Assembly: GCF_900458435.1 (NCBI RefSeq)
Contig: NZ_UHCT01000001.1
Span: forward strand, 2,294,001-2,358,000
Source of the DNA: Staphylococcus carnosus
Lineage (GTDB): Bacteria; Bacillota; Bacilli; Staphylococcales; Staphylococcaceae
Reading direction: 5' to 3'
DNA: 64,000 nucleotides
Every line of letters begins with the position of its first letter. Positions within the stretch are counted from its first letter, which is position 1. Shown piece by piece: positions 46,144-54,963 of the stretch. The notes beneath the pieces were generated by a model, which was not told the DNA's origin, did not search any database, and was given only the letters and a program-made list of their open reading frames with translations. The translations under genes and the position numbers were made by a program.

Positions 46144-46189
46144 ATTATAGCAATCTCGCTCATTGTATTCAATGAGTTTTTAGAAAATT
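46144..46189 (-). promoter_or_regulatory. ilvE promoter with CodY box
   Basis: On the minus strand TTGAAT (46167-46172) and TATAAT (46144-46149) are 17 bases apart. AATTTTCTAAAAACT (46175-46189) matches the CodY consensus AATTTTCWGAAAATT at 13 of 15 positions and ends two bases before the -35. A palindrome AGTGTTAACACT lies downstream of the -10. Confidence 0.75.
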
Positions 46190-46318
46190 TAAAAAAATAC
46201 ACTTCTAAATCAAAATTGCTTTGCCCTTTTCAAAACCTTGATTTTACCTTATATCTATAATTATTCTATATCAGTGGTGCAAATGCAAACAGTAGCGGTC
46301 ATATTAATGTTTCTTTTG

Positions 46319-47356
46319 TTATGAACATCCACTCTCATTTATCTCAAATTTTAATTGCTCAGCATCCAATGTTGCAACAACTCCATAAGGCAAAATACAT
46401 TTAGGTTCATTATGACCGAAGCTAGCATTGAAAAATAGAATCTTATCTTCTAAATGATGTTCTTTCAATACTTGTATCCATGTTTCTTTTATCTCTTTAA
46501 TATTTTCATCATTTTGCGGTTTTCCTACAATAATACCTTCAATATTTTTTAATATACCCATGTAACCTAACGATCTAAGTGCTTGTTTTAAAAAATATAT
46601 AGGTAATTGAGATTCAGAGTTTTCTACAAATAATATTTTTCCTTTAAATGCATCTTCATTTGGAAAAACCTCTGTTCCTCTTAAATTATTGAGTACCTCA
46701 AAGCAACCACCAATCAATGTTCCTGTCGCTTTCCCCTTGCCGCTCAGAACCTCATAAGTTTGGTTGTTTATTTTTTCTCTACTTACATTTTTATTGCTTT
46801 CACTCCATTTTAATCCAAATTTCCGATAATAATTTGAAGTAGGAATATTTCCAATTGTATTATTAGTAAATAATACCTTTTTAATATTTTTTATTGTATA
46901 ATCATCCATTTCAACATTTTCAGCAAAATCGGTCAATACTGCTGGTCCATAATAAGACATCACACCTGCTTTATAAAATTTCAAATGAATTGATGTAACA
47001 TCAGAATACCCCATGAAAATTTTTGGATGTTCTCTTATAATATTCTCGTCTAAATAAGGGACAATTCTCATTGATTCCTCTCCTCCGATAAATGAAAAAA
47101 CCCCTTTAATTTCATCATCTAATAAAGCATCGTGAATATCTTCCGCTCTATATTGCGGATGATTATAGAGGGTATCAATACCATCCAAAGCGTGTTTCAT
47201 TACTTTTACTTTTAAACCAAATATATTTTCCATTCTTTGCTTGGCTAATTCTACCCTATGAGATACAAACTCTTCTCCTGCTAATCCTGATGATGGAGAA
47301 ACAAACGCAACAGTATCTCCAGACTGTAAGTGATTAGGTTTAATCAAATTCTTCAT
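46319..47356 (-). CDS. S66-family serine peptidase (LD-carboxypeptidase / MccF-like)
   Basis: A 345-residue S66 peptidase. The catalytic serine is S118 in MGYSDVTSI, the glutamate is in LFVENSESQ near residue 240, and the histidine in SFGHNEPKCILPYG near 315. This matches the MccF-type immunity proteins that cleave microcin C-like antibiotics, as well as LD-carboxypeptidases that trim cell-wall peptides. AGGAGG precedes the ATG. It is clearly more AT-rich than its neighbours, which points to acquisition by transfer. It sits between ilvE and the threonine dehydrogenase gene. Confidence 0.9.
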   Translation of the reverse strand: MKNLIKPNHLQSGDTVAFVSPSSGLAGEEFVSHRVELAKQRMENIFGLKVKVMKHALDGIDTLYNHPQYRAEDIHDALLDDEIKGVFSFIGGEESMRIVPYLDENIIREHPKIFMGYSDVTSIHLKFYKAGVMSYYGPAVLTDFAENVEMDDYTIKNIKKVLFTNNTIGNIPTSNYYRKFGLKWSESNKNVSREKINNQTYEVLSGKGKATGTLIGGCFEVLNNLRGTEVFPNEDAFKGKILFVENSESQLPIYFLKQALRSLGYMGILKNIEGIIVGKPQNDENIKEIKETWIQVLKEHHLEDKILFFNASFGHNEPKCILPYGVVATLDAEQLKFEINESGCS

Positions 47357-47407
47357 CGTTTATTATTCCTCCTAACTATGATGTTCTTTCTCATTAGTTC
47401 CCAATAT

Positions 47408-47475
47408 ACAAAAAAGACAAACTGCAAACTATTTCTTCTCCCTCATAAGAAATATCGCTTCGTCTGTCTTTTTAT
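47408..47475 (-). terminator. Terminator of the threonine dehydrogenase gene
   Basis: AAAAAGACA/TGTCTTTTT outer and ATTTCTT/AAGAAAT inner pairing, with T-runs on both sides. Confidence 0.85.
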
Positions 47476-47544
47476 TATATAGATTCCATTTTGATTATAG
47501 AAAATTATTCTGTTAATTTCTAAAATCGTCATATTCTTCAAATC

Positions 47545-48507
47545 TTAATGTTGTGTTGCAGCATCTTTTGCTTTAATCCCTTCTAACATAGCTACTGTCA
47601 TAGCATCTAAATCGTATTGAGGACTAAAACCCCATTCATCTGTTGAACAGCTGACATCAATACGGTCTGGCCAACTATCAGCAATGCCTTGACGGACAGG
47701 ATCAACATCATATTTCAATACAAAATCAGGAATATGTTTACGGATTGATTCAGCAATTTCTTCTGGTTCGAAACTCATACCGCTTAAATTATAAGCACAA
47801 CGGTGTTTGATTTTATCTCCGTCCGCTTCCATCAACTTAATGATAGCCTCTATCGCATCATCCATGAACATCATATCCATATACGTACCTTTATCGATAA
47901 AGCTTGTATATTCACCTTTACGTAAAGCATCAAAATAAATTTCTACTGCGTAATCAGTCGTACCGCCGCCTGGTTCTTTCACATAAGAAATCAAGCCTGG
48001 GAAACGGACACTGCGTGTATCTACGCCGAATTTACTATTATAATACTCACATAATAATTCCCCAGAAACTTTATTTACCCCATACATTGAAGTTGGACGT
48101 TGAATTGTTAATGCTGGCGTTTTATCTTTAGGTGTTGTAGGGCCGAATGCACCGATTGAACTTGGTGTAAAGAATTGCAAGTTATATTCACGTGATACTT
48201 CTAAAGCATTCACTAATCCACCCATATTAATATTCCAAGCTAATAATGGATTTTTTTCAGCTGTTGCTGATAGCAATGCTGCCATATGCATAAGCGCATC
48301 GGGTTTGAATTCTGATACGATTTCTTCCATGCGCGTAATATCTGTAACATCTAAAAGCGCAAACGGTCCATCTTTAATTGGAGAATCTGCTTCTGGCTCT
48401 CTGATATCTGTAGCTAAAACATTCTCTTCTCCATAAATTTCACGACATTTCAAAACAAGTTCTGTACCGATTTGGCCTAGTGCGCCAGTAATCATAATTC
48501 TTTCCAT
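47545..48507 (-). CDS. tdh: L-threonine 3-dehydrogenase, SDR/epimerase-like type
   Basis: A 320-residue extended short-chain dehydrogenase. NAD-binding motif is [11 protein letters not shown] near residue 8, and the catalytic YxxxK is [12 protein letters not shown] near 141, with SSIGAFGP upstream. UDP-galactose epimerase-like threonine dehydrogenases share these motifs, including the [22 protein letters not shown] block. With kbl nearby it converts threonine to 2-amino-3-ketobutyrate, then glycine and acetyl-CoA. The start is the ATG at 48507, nine bases after GAGGGG. Confidence 0.9.
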   Translation of the reverse strand: MERIMITGALGQIGTELVLKCREIYGEENVLATDIREPEADSPIKDGPFALLDVTDITRMEEIVSEFKPDALMHMAALLSATAEKNPLLAWNINMGGLVNALEVSREYNLQFFTPSSIGAFGPTTPKDKTPALTIQRPTSMYGVNKVSGELLCEYYNSKFGVDTRSVRFPGLISYVKEPGGGTTDYAVEIYFDALRKGEYTSFIDKGTYMDMMFMDDAIEAIIKLMEADGDKIKHRCAYNLSGMSFEPEEIAESIRKHIPDFVLKYDVDPVRQGIADSWPDRIDVSCSTDEWGFSPQYDLDAMTVAMLEGIKAKDAATQH

Positions 48508-48716
48508 GAATTTCATCCCCTCATTTAAAGTTCATAGTAAAAACATGTTGTATTCCTGAGGTGTACATTCTATTATTATTTAACTATATTCTACAATAAT
48601 CACTCACTATTGTATATACCATATGTACAAAAATAAGTAAAGCGCTTACATTTCAAAGTGCAAATTTCCCTTTATTAATAAGCTTCATAGACACTTTAGT
48701 TGATAAAATACATCAA

Positions 48717-49178
48717 TTATAATTTTTTTCGCGCATATTGCCGAAGATTTTCATAACCCTCTTTTTCATAAAAGAAAGCAGCTGAAAGATTTTTATCCCA
48801 ATAATCTAACTCAACAGTTTCACATCCATGCTGCTCTGCAAAATGTTCTGCAAATGCCATCAATGCGTGTCCATGGCCTTGTTGACGATGATTTGATTCA
48901 ATACTTAATTGATGGATATAAAGCGACTTCATTCCATAGCGGAATGGTGTTTCCATTAATGAAATTATTTGAAACCAAATATAACCTACAGCTTCATCCC
49001 CTTGATAAACTGCATAAAAATATTGTTCTTCTCTTTCTAGTAGTTTTTGAAAAAAATCTAAGCTGTCTAAATAATTAAACGGCTTAAAAATATCCGGATA
49101 CGCTTTTGCGTGCAAACTATGGACCGCTTCGTTCAATCTTGCTAAAACAGCGGCATCTCTGCATACTTTTATTTCCAT
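48717..49178 (-). CDS. GNAT-family N-acetyltransferase
   Basis: A 153-residue GNAT protein. The acetyl-CoA loop is HRQQGHGHALMAFAEHF near residue 96, preceded by beta strands (YIHQLSIESNH). AAGGTG precedes the ATG. Its start lies 14 bases behind the stop of a second GNAT gene, so the two are probably co-transcribed. Acceptor unknown. Confidence 0.83.
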   Translation of the reverse strand: MEIKVCRDAAVLARLNEAVHSLHAKAYPDIFKPFNYLDSLDFFQKLLEREEQYFYAVYQGDEAVGYIWFQIISLMETPFRYGMKSLYIHQLSIESNHRQQGHGHALMAFAEHFAEQHGCETVELDYWDKNLSAAFFYEKEGYENLRQYARKKL

Positions 49179-49192
49179 TGTTTCACCTTCTT

Positions 49193-49696
49193 TTATTGAT
49201 CCGTTGATACAAGGAATCTTCTTAATGTTTTCCCATCTATGACAACACTTTCTAATTCCTTTGGATGGAATGCTAATATTGTTTTAGCAGACGCAATATT
49301 GCTTTTATCGCACGTCACGAGTGCATCAACAACATCACGTTGATTTAAAAATTCAAGACCTGCTTTTAATAATTTCTTCGCATAGCCATGTCCTCGATAA
49401 TCAGGACGAACCCCGTAACCGATATGACCTCCGATACGTTTTAAATGTTCATTGAGATGATGTCTTATATTGACTGAACCTATAATTTTCTCATTATTAA
49501 AAAGAAAAAGGGTTGTATTAGGGACCCACTCCTTATTTAAAGTACGCTGCTTCAATTCAGAAACCAATTCACTGTATGAAGTATAACGTTTAGGATTTAT
49601 TGCAGTCGGTATGATTTGTTCTGTTTCCCAAGACTTGATATAAGCATTAAATATAAACTCATCTGTTAATTCTAATTCACGTATTTCCACTGTCAT
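49193..49696 (-). CDS. GNAT-family N-acetyltransferase (RimJ-like)
   Basis: A 167-residue GNAT protein of the RimJ/RimL-like group: GGHIGYGVRPDYRGHGYAKKLL near residues 88-109 holds the acetyl-CoA loop, followed by CDKSNIASAKTILAFHPK. AAGGGGG precedes the ATG. It is divergent from the choloylglycine-hydrolase gene. Acceptor unknown. Confidence 0.84.
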   Translation of the reverse strand: MTVEIRELELTDEFIFNAYIKSWETEQIIPTAINPKRYTSYSELVSELKQRTLNKEWVPNTTLFLFNNEKIIGSVNIRHHLNEHLKRIGGHIGYGVRPDYRGHGYAKKLLKAGLEFLNQRDVVDALVTCDKSNIASAKTILAFHPKELESVVIDGKTLRRFLVSTDQ

Positions 49697-49793
49697 GCGC
49701 CCCCTTATTTAGTCGCTTCTTGATTTGTCTCTATGTTATCATGATTCTAACAATTTATTTAATCCAATACATATCTTTAAGGGGGGCTTTATC

Positions 49794-50792
49794 ATGTGTA
49801 CAAGTTTTACCTTTACTTCACAATATGATGCTGATTATCTTGGACGTACAATGGATTTTTCATTTCAATTGAATTCTTTTCCAAAAGTAATGCCGCGTGG
49901 CTATGAATGGGAAACTTCAAATGGCCGTTCATTTAATTTGGAATATGGTTTTGTAGGTACTGCAATGACGACAAATGGCGTTGTATTTGCAGACGGTTTA
50001 AATGAACAAGGTTTATCAATTGCCGTTTTATACTATAGCGGGGAAGCTTCTTATGCAACTTCTACTTCCTCAAATAATATTAATTTAGAACCGGAAGAAT
50101 TTATTATGTGGTTCCTTGGAATGAATGAATCGATTGCTGATGTAAAAGAAAATATTGATAAAGTACGTATACTTAAACAAGTGAATCCAGCATTAGACAG
50201 AGTCCCGCCGTTACATTTTTTAGTAACTGATCAAACAGGACAAAGTATTGTTATCACACCCATAGATGGACAACTTATTGTACAAGACAACCCTGTCCAA
50301 GTATTGACGAATAACCCAAGCTTAGAATGGCATTACCAAAATCTTCGCCAGCATACAACGTTTAATGTGGAAGCACCTGCACCACAACTACTTGGTATGA
50401 AACATATTGAACCGATCGGAGTAGAAGCAGGCACAGAAAATCTTCCTGGAGGCTATACATCACCTGCTCGTTTTGTTCGTGCTGCTTATTTCCGCCAATA
50501 TATCGAAGATGCAGAAAATGAAAATAAGCGCTTGAACAATATGTTTAAATTACTGGATACAGTCAGTGTGCCGCGTGGTATCGTTCTTGATGAAGGTCTG
50601 CCTCATTATACACAGTACCAATGTGTCATGAATTGCAGTAATTTAAAATATTATTATCGTGATTATTATGGTTCTGATGTATATACAATAGAACTTACTG
50701 ATGATTTAGTTACTGCCGAAGAACCTAAATCTTATACAGTAAAACCTAGTTTACAATTTGTAAATTTAAATGAAGAAGAAGCAGATGCCTAA
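49794..50792 (+). CDS. Choloylglycine hydrolase-family enzyme (bile-salt hydrolase / penicillin V acylase type)
   Basis: A 332-residue Ntn-hydrolase. The initiating methionine is followed by the nucleophile cysteine (MCTSFTF), which is exposed by processing. GRTMDFSF, with the conserved Arg/Asp pair, follows, and NPSLEWHYQNL and LPGGYTSPARFVRAAY are the other family blocks. AAGGGGGG precedes the ATG. Substrates may be conjugated bile salts, penicillin V or acyl-homoserine-like amides; motifs alone do not choose between them. A symmetric terminator follows. Confidence 0.9.
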   Translation: MCTSFTFTSQYDADYLGRTMDFSFQLNSFPKVMPRGYEWETSNGRSFNLEYGFVGTAMTTNGVVFADGLNEQGLSIAVLYYSGEASYATSTSSNNINLEPEEFIMWFLGMNESIADVKENIDKVRILKQVNPALDRVPPLHFLVTDQTGQSIVITPIDGQLIVQDNPVQVLTNNPSLEWHYQNLRQHTTFNVEAPAPQLLGMKHIEPIGVEAGTENLPGGYTSPARFVRAAYFRQYIEDAENENKRLNNMFKLLDTVSVPRGIVLDEGLPHYTQYQCVMNCSNLKYYYRDYYGSDVYTIELTDDLVTAEEPKSYTVKPSLQFVNLNEEEADA

Positions 50793-50845
50793 TTTCCATA
50801 TAAAAATTGATGTTAATATTTAAGCGAACTTTGCTATCAAATACA

Positions 50846-50881
50846 AAACAGGACCGTTCAATCAAATGAATGGTCCTGTTT
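50846..50881. terminator. Terminator shared by the acylase-family gene and kbl
   Basis: AACAGGACCGTTCA pairs with TGAATGGTCCTGTT (one wobble) between convergent genes. Confidence 0.88.
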
Positions 50882-50905
50882 CACATTTCTATTTAGAAAA
50901 ATTTA

Positions 50906-52093
50906 TTAAATTACGCCTAATTCTTTACCAACTTTTTCATAAGCTGCTAAAGCTTCGTCTAACATTTCTTTTGTATGTGCTGCTGTAGGCATGTTACGTA
51001 CACGTCCTGTGCCGCGTGGTACAGTTGGGAATACGATAGATTTTACATAAACGCCTTCATCTTTCAAACGTTTACTGAATTCTTGTGTTTTCTTTTCATC
51101 TCCGATAATAACAGGAGTAATTGGTGTTTCAGAATCACCGATATCATAGCCTAGTTTTTTCAAACCATCTTTAAGATAATTTGCATTATCCCACAATTTA
51201 TCATGTAATTCAGTAGAGTTCATTAATTTTCTTACCGCTGCAATAATAGCTGCTGAAGATTCTGGTGTTAATGACGTTGAGAATAAGAATGGACGTGATT
51301 GTACTTTCAACCAATCAATCAATTCTTGTGTACCTGCAACATAACCGCCTACTACCCCTATTGCTTTAGATAGTGTACCGATTTGGAAATCGATTTTATC
51401 TTGTAAGCCAAAATGTTTTACAGTACCTGCACCTTTACCCATTACACCTGATCCATGTGCATCATCAACATAAGTAATCAAACCGTATTCTTCCGCGATT
51501 TCAACGATTTCAGGCAATTTCGCAACATCACCATCCATACTGAAGACACCATCAGTGATATACATTACTTTATTATATTGACCTGATTCTACTGCTTCTT
51601 TTGCTTTTTGACGTAAGTCATCCATATCTGAGTGGTTAACTCGAATGATTTTAGCTTTAGATAAACGGCAACCATCGATGATAGAAGCATGGTTCAATTC
51701 ATCAGATAAAATCGCATCATTTTTATTCATAACTGCTGAAATAGCTGCCATATTACAGTTAAAACCTGATTGATAAGCAACTGCAGCTTCTGTACCTTTG
51801 AATTCTGCTAATGTTTCTTCTAATTCATCATGAATATCTAATGTACCATTGATTGTACGAACAGCGCCTGCACCGACACCGTATTTATCTACTGCGTCTT
51901 TTGCAACTTGTTTTAAATCTTCATTTGTTGCTAGACCTAAGTAGTTATTTGAAGATAAGTTAATATAACGTTTACCAGCAATTGTAATTTCTGGACCATT
52001 TGCGCCTTCTACTGTATCAATTTCATTGTAAAGGCCATTGTCTTTCAAATACTGAATGTTTTCATCTAGAAAGCTGTGTAGTGATTGAACCAT
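50906..52093 (-). CDS. kbl: 2-amino-3-ketobutyrate CoA ligase (glycine C-acetyltransferase)
   Basis: A 395-residue fold-type I PLP enzyme of the alpha-oxoamine synthase family. The PLP lysine is in [12 protein letters not shown] near residue 240, with the [10 protein letters not shown] motif just upstream and NYLGLA near the N-terminus. It cleaves 2-amino-3-ketobutyrate made by threonine dehydrogenase into glycine and acetyl-CoA. The start at 52093 follows AAGGGGG at eleven bases; a longer frame lacks one. Confidence 0.95.
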   Translation of the reverse strand: MVQSLHSFLDENIQYLKDNGLYNEIDTVEGANGPEITIAGKRYINLSSNNYLGLATNEDLKQVAKDAVDKYGVGAGAVRTINGTLDIHDELEETLAEFKGTEAAVAYQSGFNCNMAAISAVMNKNDAILSDELNHASIIDGCRLSKAKIIRVNHSDMDDLRQKAKEAVESGQYNKVMYITDGVFSMDGDVAKLPEIVEIAEEYGLITYVDDAHGSGVMGKGAGTVKHFGLQDKIDFQIGTLSKAIGVVGGYVAGTQELIDWLKVQSRPFLFSTSLTPESSAAIIAAVRKLMNSTELHDKLWDNANYLKDGLKKLGYDIGDSETPITPVIIGDEKKTQEFSKRLKDEGVYVKSIVFPTVPRGTGRVRNMPTAAHTKEMLDEALAAYEKVGKELGVI

Positions 52094-52288
52094 TGTAAGT
52101 GGGTCCCCCTTGTTTATTAAATTCACATCTATCATAACCCATTTTTTTAGAATATAAAAGCTGATAATTACTAAATCCCATTAAATTGACGTTTTAGAAA
52201 CTTTCCATCTTTTAAAAGATAAGCGTTTAGGGGTTTTGTAACGTGCTATAATATGTACATCTATACTTTTATAAAGGGGTTGAAACCA

Positions 52289-53470
52289 ATGATTAACTGG
52301 TATCAGCTTGCACATGATAAAGAAAAAACGATGATTCAAATCAGACGACATCTACATCAGTACCCCGAACTATCTTTTGAGGAAAGTCATACACATGATT
52401 ATATTGTTAATCAGTTAGAACAACTTTCATGTGAAATTCGTCGTCCAGTTGGTAAAAATGGGATTGTTGCAACTTTTAAAGGCCAAGGTGATGGTCCTAC
52501 TGTTGCGTTACGTGCGGACTTTGATGCACTGCCTATCACTGAGCTGAACGATAAACCTTACCGCTCTAAGAATGAAGGATGTATGCATGCGTGTGGTCAT
52601 GATGGTCATACTGCTATTCTGTTAGGTGTTGCTGAAGTTATTAATGAACACCTTGCTTATTTGAATGGAAATGTTGTCCTCATTTTTCAATATGGCGAAG
52701 AAATTGTCCCTGGCGGTGCACAACAAATGATTGATGACGGCTGTTTAGATGGCGTTGATAGAGTTTACGGCAATCATTTGTGGAGTGGTTATCCGACAGG
52801 AATCATCTATTCTCGTCCTGGCGCAATGATGGCTTCTCCTGATGAATTCACAGTGAAAATCACCGGAAAAGGCGGTCACGGTGCAAAACCTCATGAAACC
52901 ATCGACCCAATTGTTATCTTGGCTGAATTCATCTTAAGTGCTCAAAAAATTGTTTCTCGTACTGTAGATCCTATTAAACAAGCCGTTGTAACTTTTGGAA
53001 TGATTCAAGCTGGCGCATCAGATAGTGTAATTCCTGATTCCGCCATTTGCAAAGGGACAGTTCGTACCTTTGATCCAGATATACAAACACATATTATGAA
53101 TAAACTAGACAAACTGTTACAGGGTCTGGCAGTTGCAAATGATATTGAGTATGATTTAGATTATGAGCGCGGATATGTTCCTGTGCATAATAATCCTCAA
53201 GCTTATGAAATTGTGAAAGAAGCTGCAAATGATTTAAATTTCAGGTTTACCGAAGCAGATATGATGATGGTAGGAGAAGATTTCTCAGCTTATCAGCGCG
53301 TAAGACCTGGCGCTTTCTTTTTAACAGGTTCTGGTAACGCACAGAAAGGAACAGATCATCCACACCATAGTCCCTATTTTGATTTAGATGAGGCAGCATT
53401 TAAGTACGCTGCAAGTGAATTTTTAAAAATATTAGAGTTAGAAAATGTTTTAAAACCTGAAAGATTATAG
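52289..53470 (+). CDS. M20D-family amidohydrolase
   Basis: A 393-residue metallo-amidohydrolase, paralogous to the one at 6.4 kb. It keeps HACGHDGHTA near residue 98, QYGEEIVPGGAQQM near 133 and EDFSAYQRVRPGAFFLTG near 336. The lid domain begins near GKGGHGAKPH. AAAGGGG precedes the ATG at nine bases. It lies between kbl and the str operon, as in S. aureus. Probably acts on N-acyl amino acids. Confidence 0.92.
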   Translation: MINWYQLAHDKEKTMIQIRRHLHQYPELSFEESHTHDYIVNQLEQLSCEIRRPVGKNGIVATFKGQGDGPTVALRADFDALPITELNDKPYRSKNEGCMHACGHDGHTAILLGVAEVINEHLAYLNGNVVLIFQYGEEIVPGGAQQMIDDGCLDGVDRVYGNHLWSGYPTGIIYSRPGAMMASPDEFTVKITGKGGHGAKPHETIDPIVILAEFILSAQKIVSRTVDPIKQAVVTFGMIQAGASDSVIPDSAICKGTVRTFDPDIQTHIMNKLDKLLQGLAVANDIEYDLDYERGYVPVHNNPQAYEIVKEAANDLNFRFTEADMMMVGEDFSAYQRVRPGAFFLTGSGNAQKGTDHPHHSPYFDLDEAAFKYAASEFLKILELENVLKPERL

Positions 53471-53478
53471 AAAGCAAA

Positions 53479-53517
53479 GAAACGGAGACCTTTATAGAAA
53501 GGTTTCCGTTTTAATTT
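53479..53517 (+). terminator. Terminator of the M20 amidohydrolase gene
   Basis: AAACGGAGACCTT pairs with AAGGTTTCCGTTT (one wobble), followed by TTAATTTTG. Confidence 0.82.
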
Positions 53518-53523
53518 TGACAT

Positions 53524-53552
53524 AAAAAAAGAGCCCCTCAATGAGGAGCTCT
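53524..53552 (-). terminator. Terminator of the str operon behind tuf
   Basis: AGAGCTCCTC pairs with GAGGGGCTCT on the minus strand (one wobble) with a 3-base loop and seven Ts. Confidence 0.93.
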
Positions 53553-53586
53553 CTATTTAAAATTCAACTAATATTTTAGTCGAAAA

Positions 53587-54774
53587 TTATTGTTGGATTT
53601 CAGTAACAACGCCTGATCCTACAGTACGTCCACCTTCACGGATAGAGAAACGAGTACCGTCTTCGATTGCGATTGGAGCAATCAATTCAACAGTCATTTC
53701 TACGTTATCGCCAGGCATAACCATTTCAGTACCTTCTGGTAAGTTAACAACACCAGTTACGTCAGTAGTACGGAAGTAGAATTGTGGGCGGTAGTTAGTG
53801 AAGAATGGAGTATGACGTCCACCTTCATCTTTAGATAAAACATAAACATCAGCTTTAAATTTAGTGTGTGGAGTAATAGAGCCAGGAGCTGCTAATACTT
53901 GTCCACGTTGTACGTCTTCACGTGCAACACCACGTAATAAAGCACCAATGTTGTCACCAGCTTCAGCGTAGTCTAATAATTTACGGAACATTTCTACACC
54001 TGTAACTGTTGTTTTCATGCTTTCTTCAGTGATACCGATGATTTCAACTTCTTCACCGACTTTGATTTGACCACGTTCAACACGGCCTGTAGCTACAGTA
54101 CCACGACCAGTGATTGAGAATACGTCCTCAACTGGCATCATGAATGGTTTATCAGAGTCACGTTCTGGAGTTGGAATGTAGTCATCAACTGCTTGCATTA
54201 AGTCTAAGATTTTTTGTTCGTATTCAGCATCGCCTTCTAAAGCTTTCAATGCAGAACCAACGATTACTGGTACATCGTCACCAGGGAAGTCATATTCAGA
54301 TAATAAGTCACGAACTTCCATTTCAACTAATTCTAATAATTCTTCATCGTCAACCATGTCAGCTTTGTTTAAGAATACAACTAATGCTGGCACACCAACG
54401 TTACGTGATAACAAGATGTGTTCACGAGTTTGTGGCATTGGACCATCTGCAGCAGATACTACTAAGATACCGCCGTCCATTTGAGCAGCACCAGTGATCA
54501 TGTTTTTAACATAGTCAGCGTGTCCTGGGCAGTCAACGTGAGCATAGTGACGTTTGTCAGTTTGATACTCGATGTGTGAAGTATTGATTGTAATACCACG
54601 TTCTTTTTCTTCTGGAGCGTTGTCAATCATGTCGTATGATTGTGCTACAGTGTCACCATTTTTTGCTAATACAGTTGCAATTGCAGCTGTTAAAGTTGTT
54701 TTACCATGGTCAACGTGACCGATAGTACCAATATTGGCATGTTCTTTTGAGCGATCGAATTTTTCTTTAGCCAT
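53587..54774 (-). CDS. tuf: Elongation factor Tu
   Basis: A 395-residue translational GTPase delivering aminoacyl-tRNA to the ribosome. G1 is [14 protein letters not shown] near residue 19, G2 GITIN, G3 [12 protein letters not shown] near 80, and G4 [11 protein letters not shown] near 136. Domains 2 and 3 are complete to the GVVTEIQQ end. GAGGAG precedes the ATG. It is last in the str operon, with a 190-base gap to fusA holding a hairpin. Confidence 0.98.
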   Translation of the reverse strand: MAKEKFDRSKEHANIGTIGHVDHGKTTLTAAIATVLAKNGDTVAQSYDMIDNAPEEKERGITINTSHIEYQTDKRHYAHVDCPGHADYVKNMITGAAQMDGGILVVSAADGPMPQTREHILLSRNVGVPALVVFLNKADMVDDEELLELVEMEVRDLLSEYDFPGDDVPVIVGSALKALEGDAEYEQKILDLMQAVDDYIPTPERDSDKPFMMPVEDVFSITGRGTVATGRVERGQIKVGEEVEIIGITEESMKTTVTGVEMFRKLLDYAEAGDNIGALLRGVAREDVQRGQVLAAPGSITPHTKFKADVYVLSKDEGGRHTPFFTNYRPQFYFRTTDVTGVVNLPEGTEMVMPGDNVEMTVELIAPIAIEDGTRFSIREGGRTVGSGVVTEIQQ

Positions 54775-54818
54775 TATGAAATCTCTCCTCTTCTTAATAA
54801 AAAGTTAATTTAATTTAT

Positions 54819-54849
54819 CTCTCATGATAGTTTCTCACCATCATGAGAG
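54819..54849 (-). other. Hairpin in the fusA-tuf spacer
   Basis: CTCTCATGAT and ATCATGAGAG form a perfect 10-bp stem between fusA and tuf. No pure T-run follows on the minus strand (ATAAATTAAATT), so it is more likely an RNA processing or partial attenuation site that adjusts tuf levels. Confidence 0.5.
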
Positions 54850-54963
54850 CTTTATTGTTGAGTTGTTTAAAGGACTAATTCCTTTATAAAGCATTTGCAT
54901 GAAAAAATCAATTCAGGAACCCTACCAAAAAATTCTTGGTTGCGATCCTAAAGATGAATTTAA

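Noticed and set aside
46098..46318. A T-box leader for ilvE
   Set aside because: The leader is short and has no specifier loop or T-box sequence; the CodY box and ordinary promoter explain the region.
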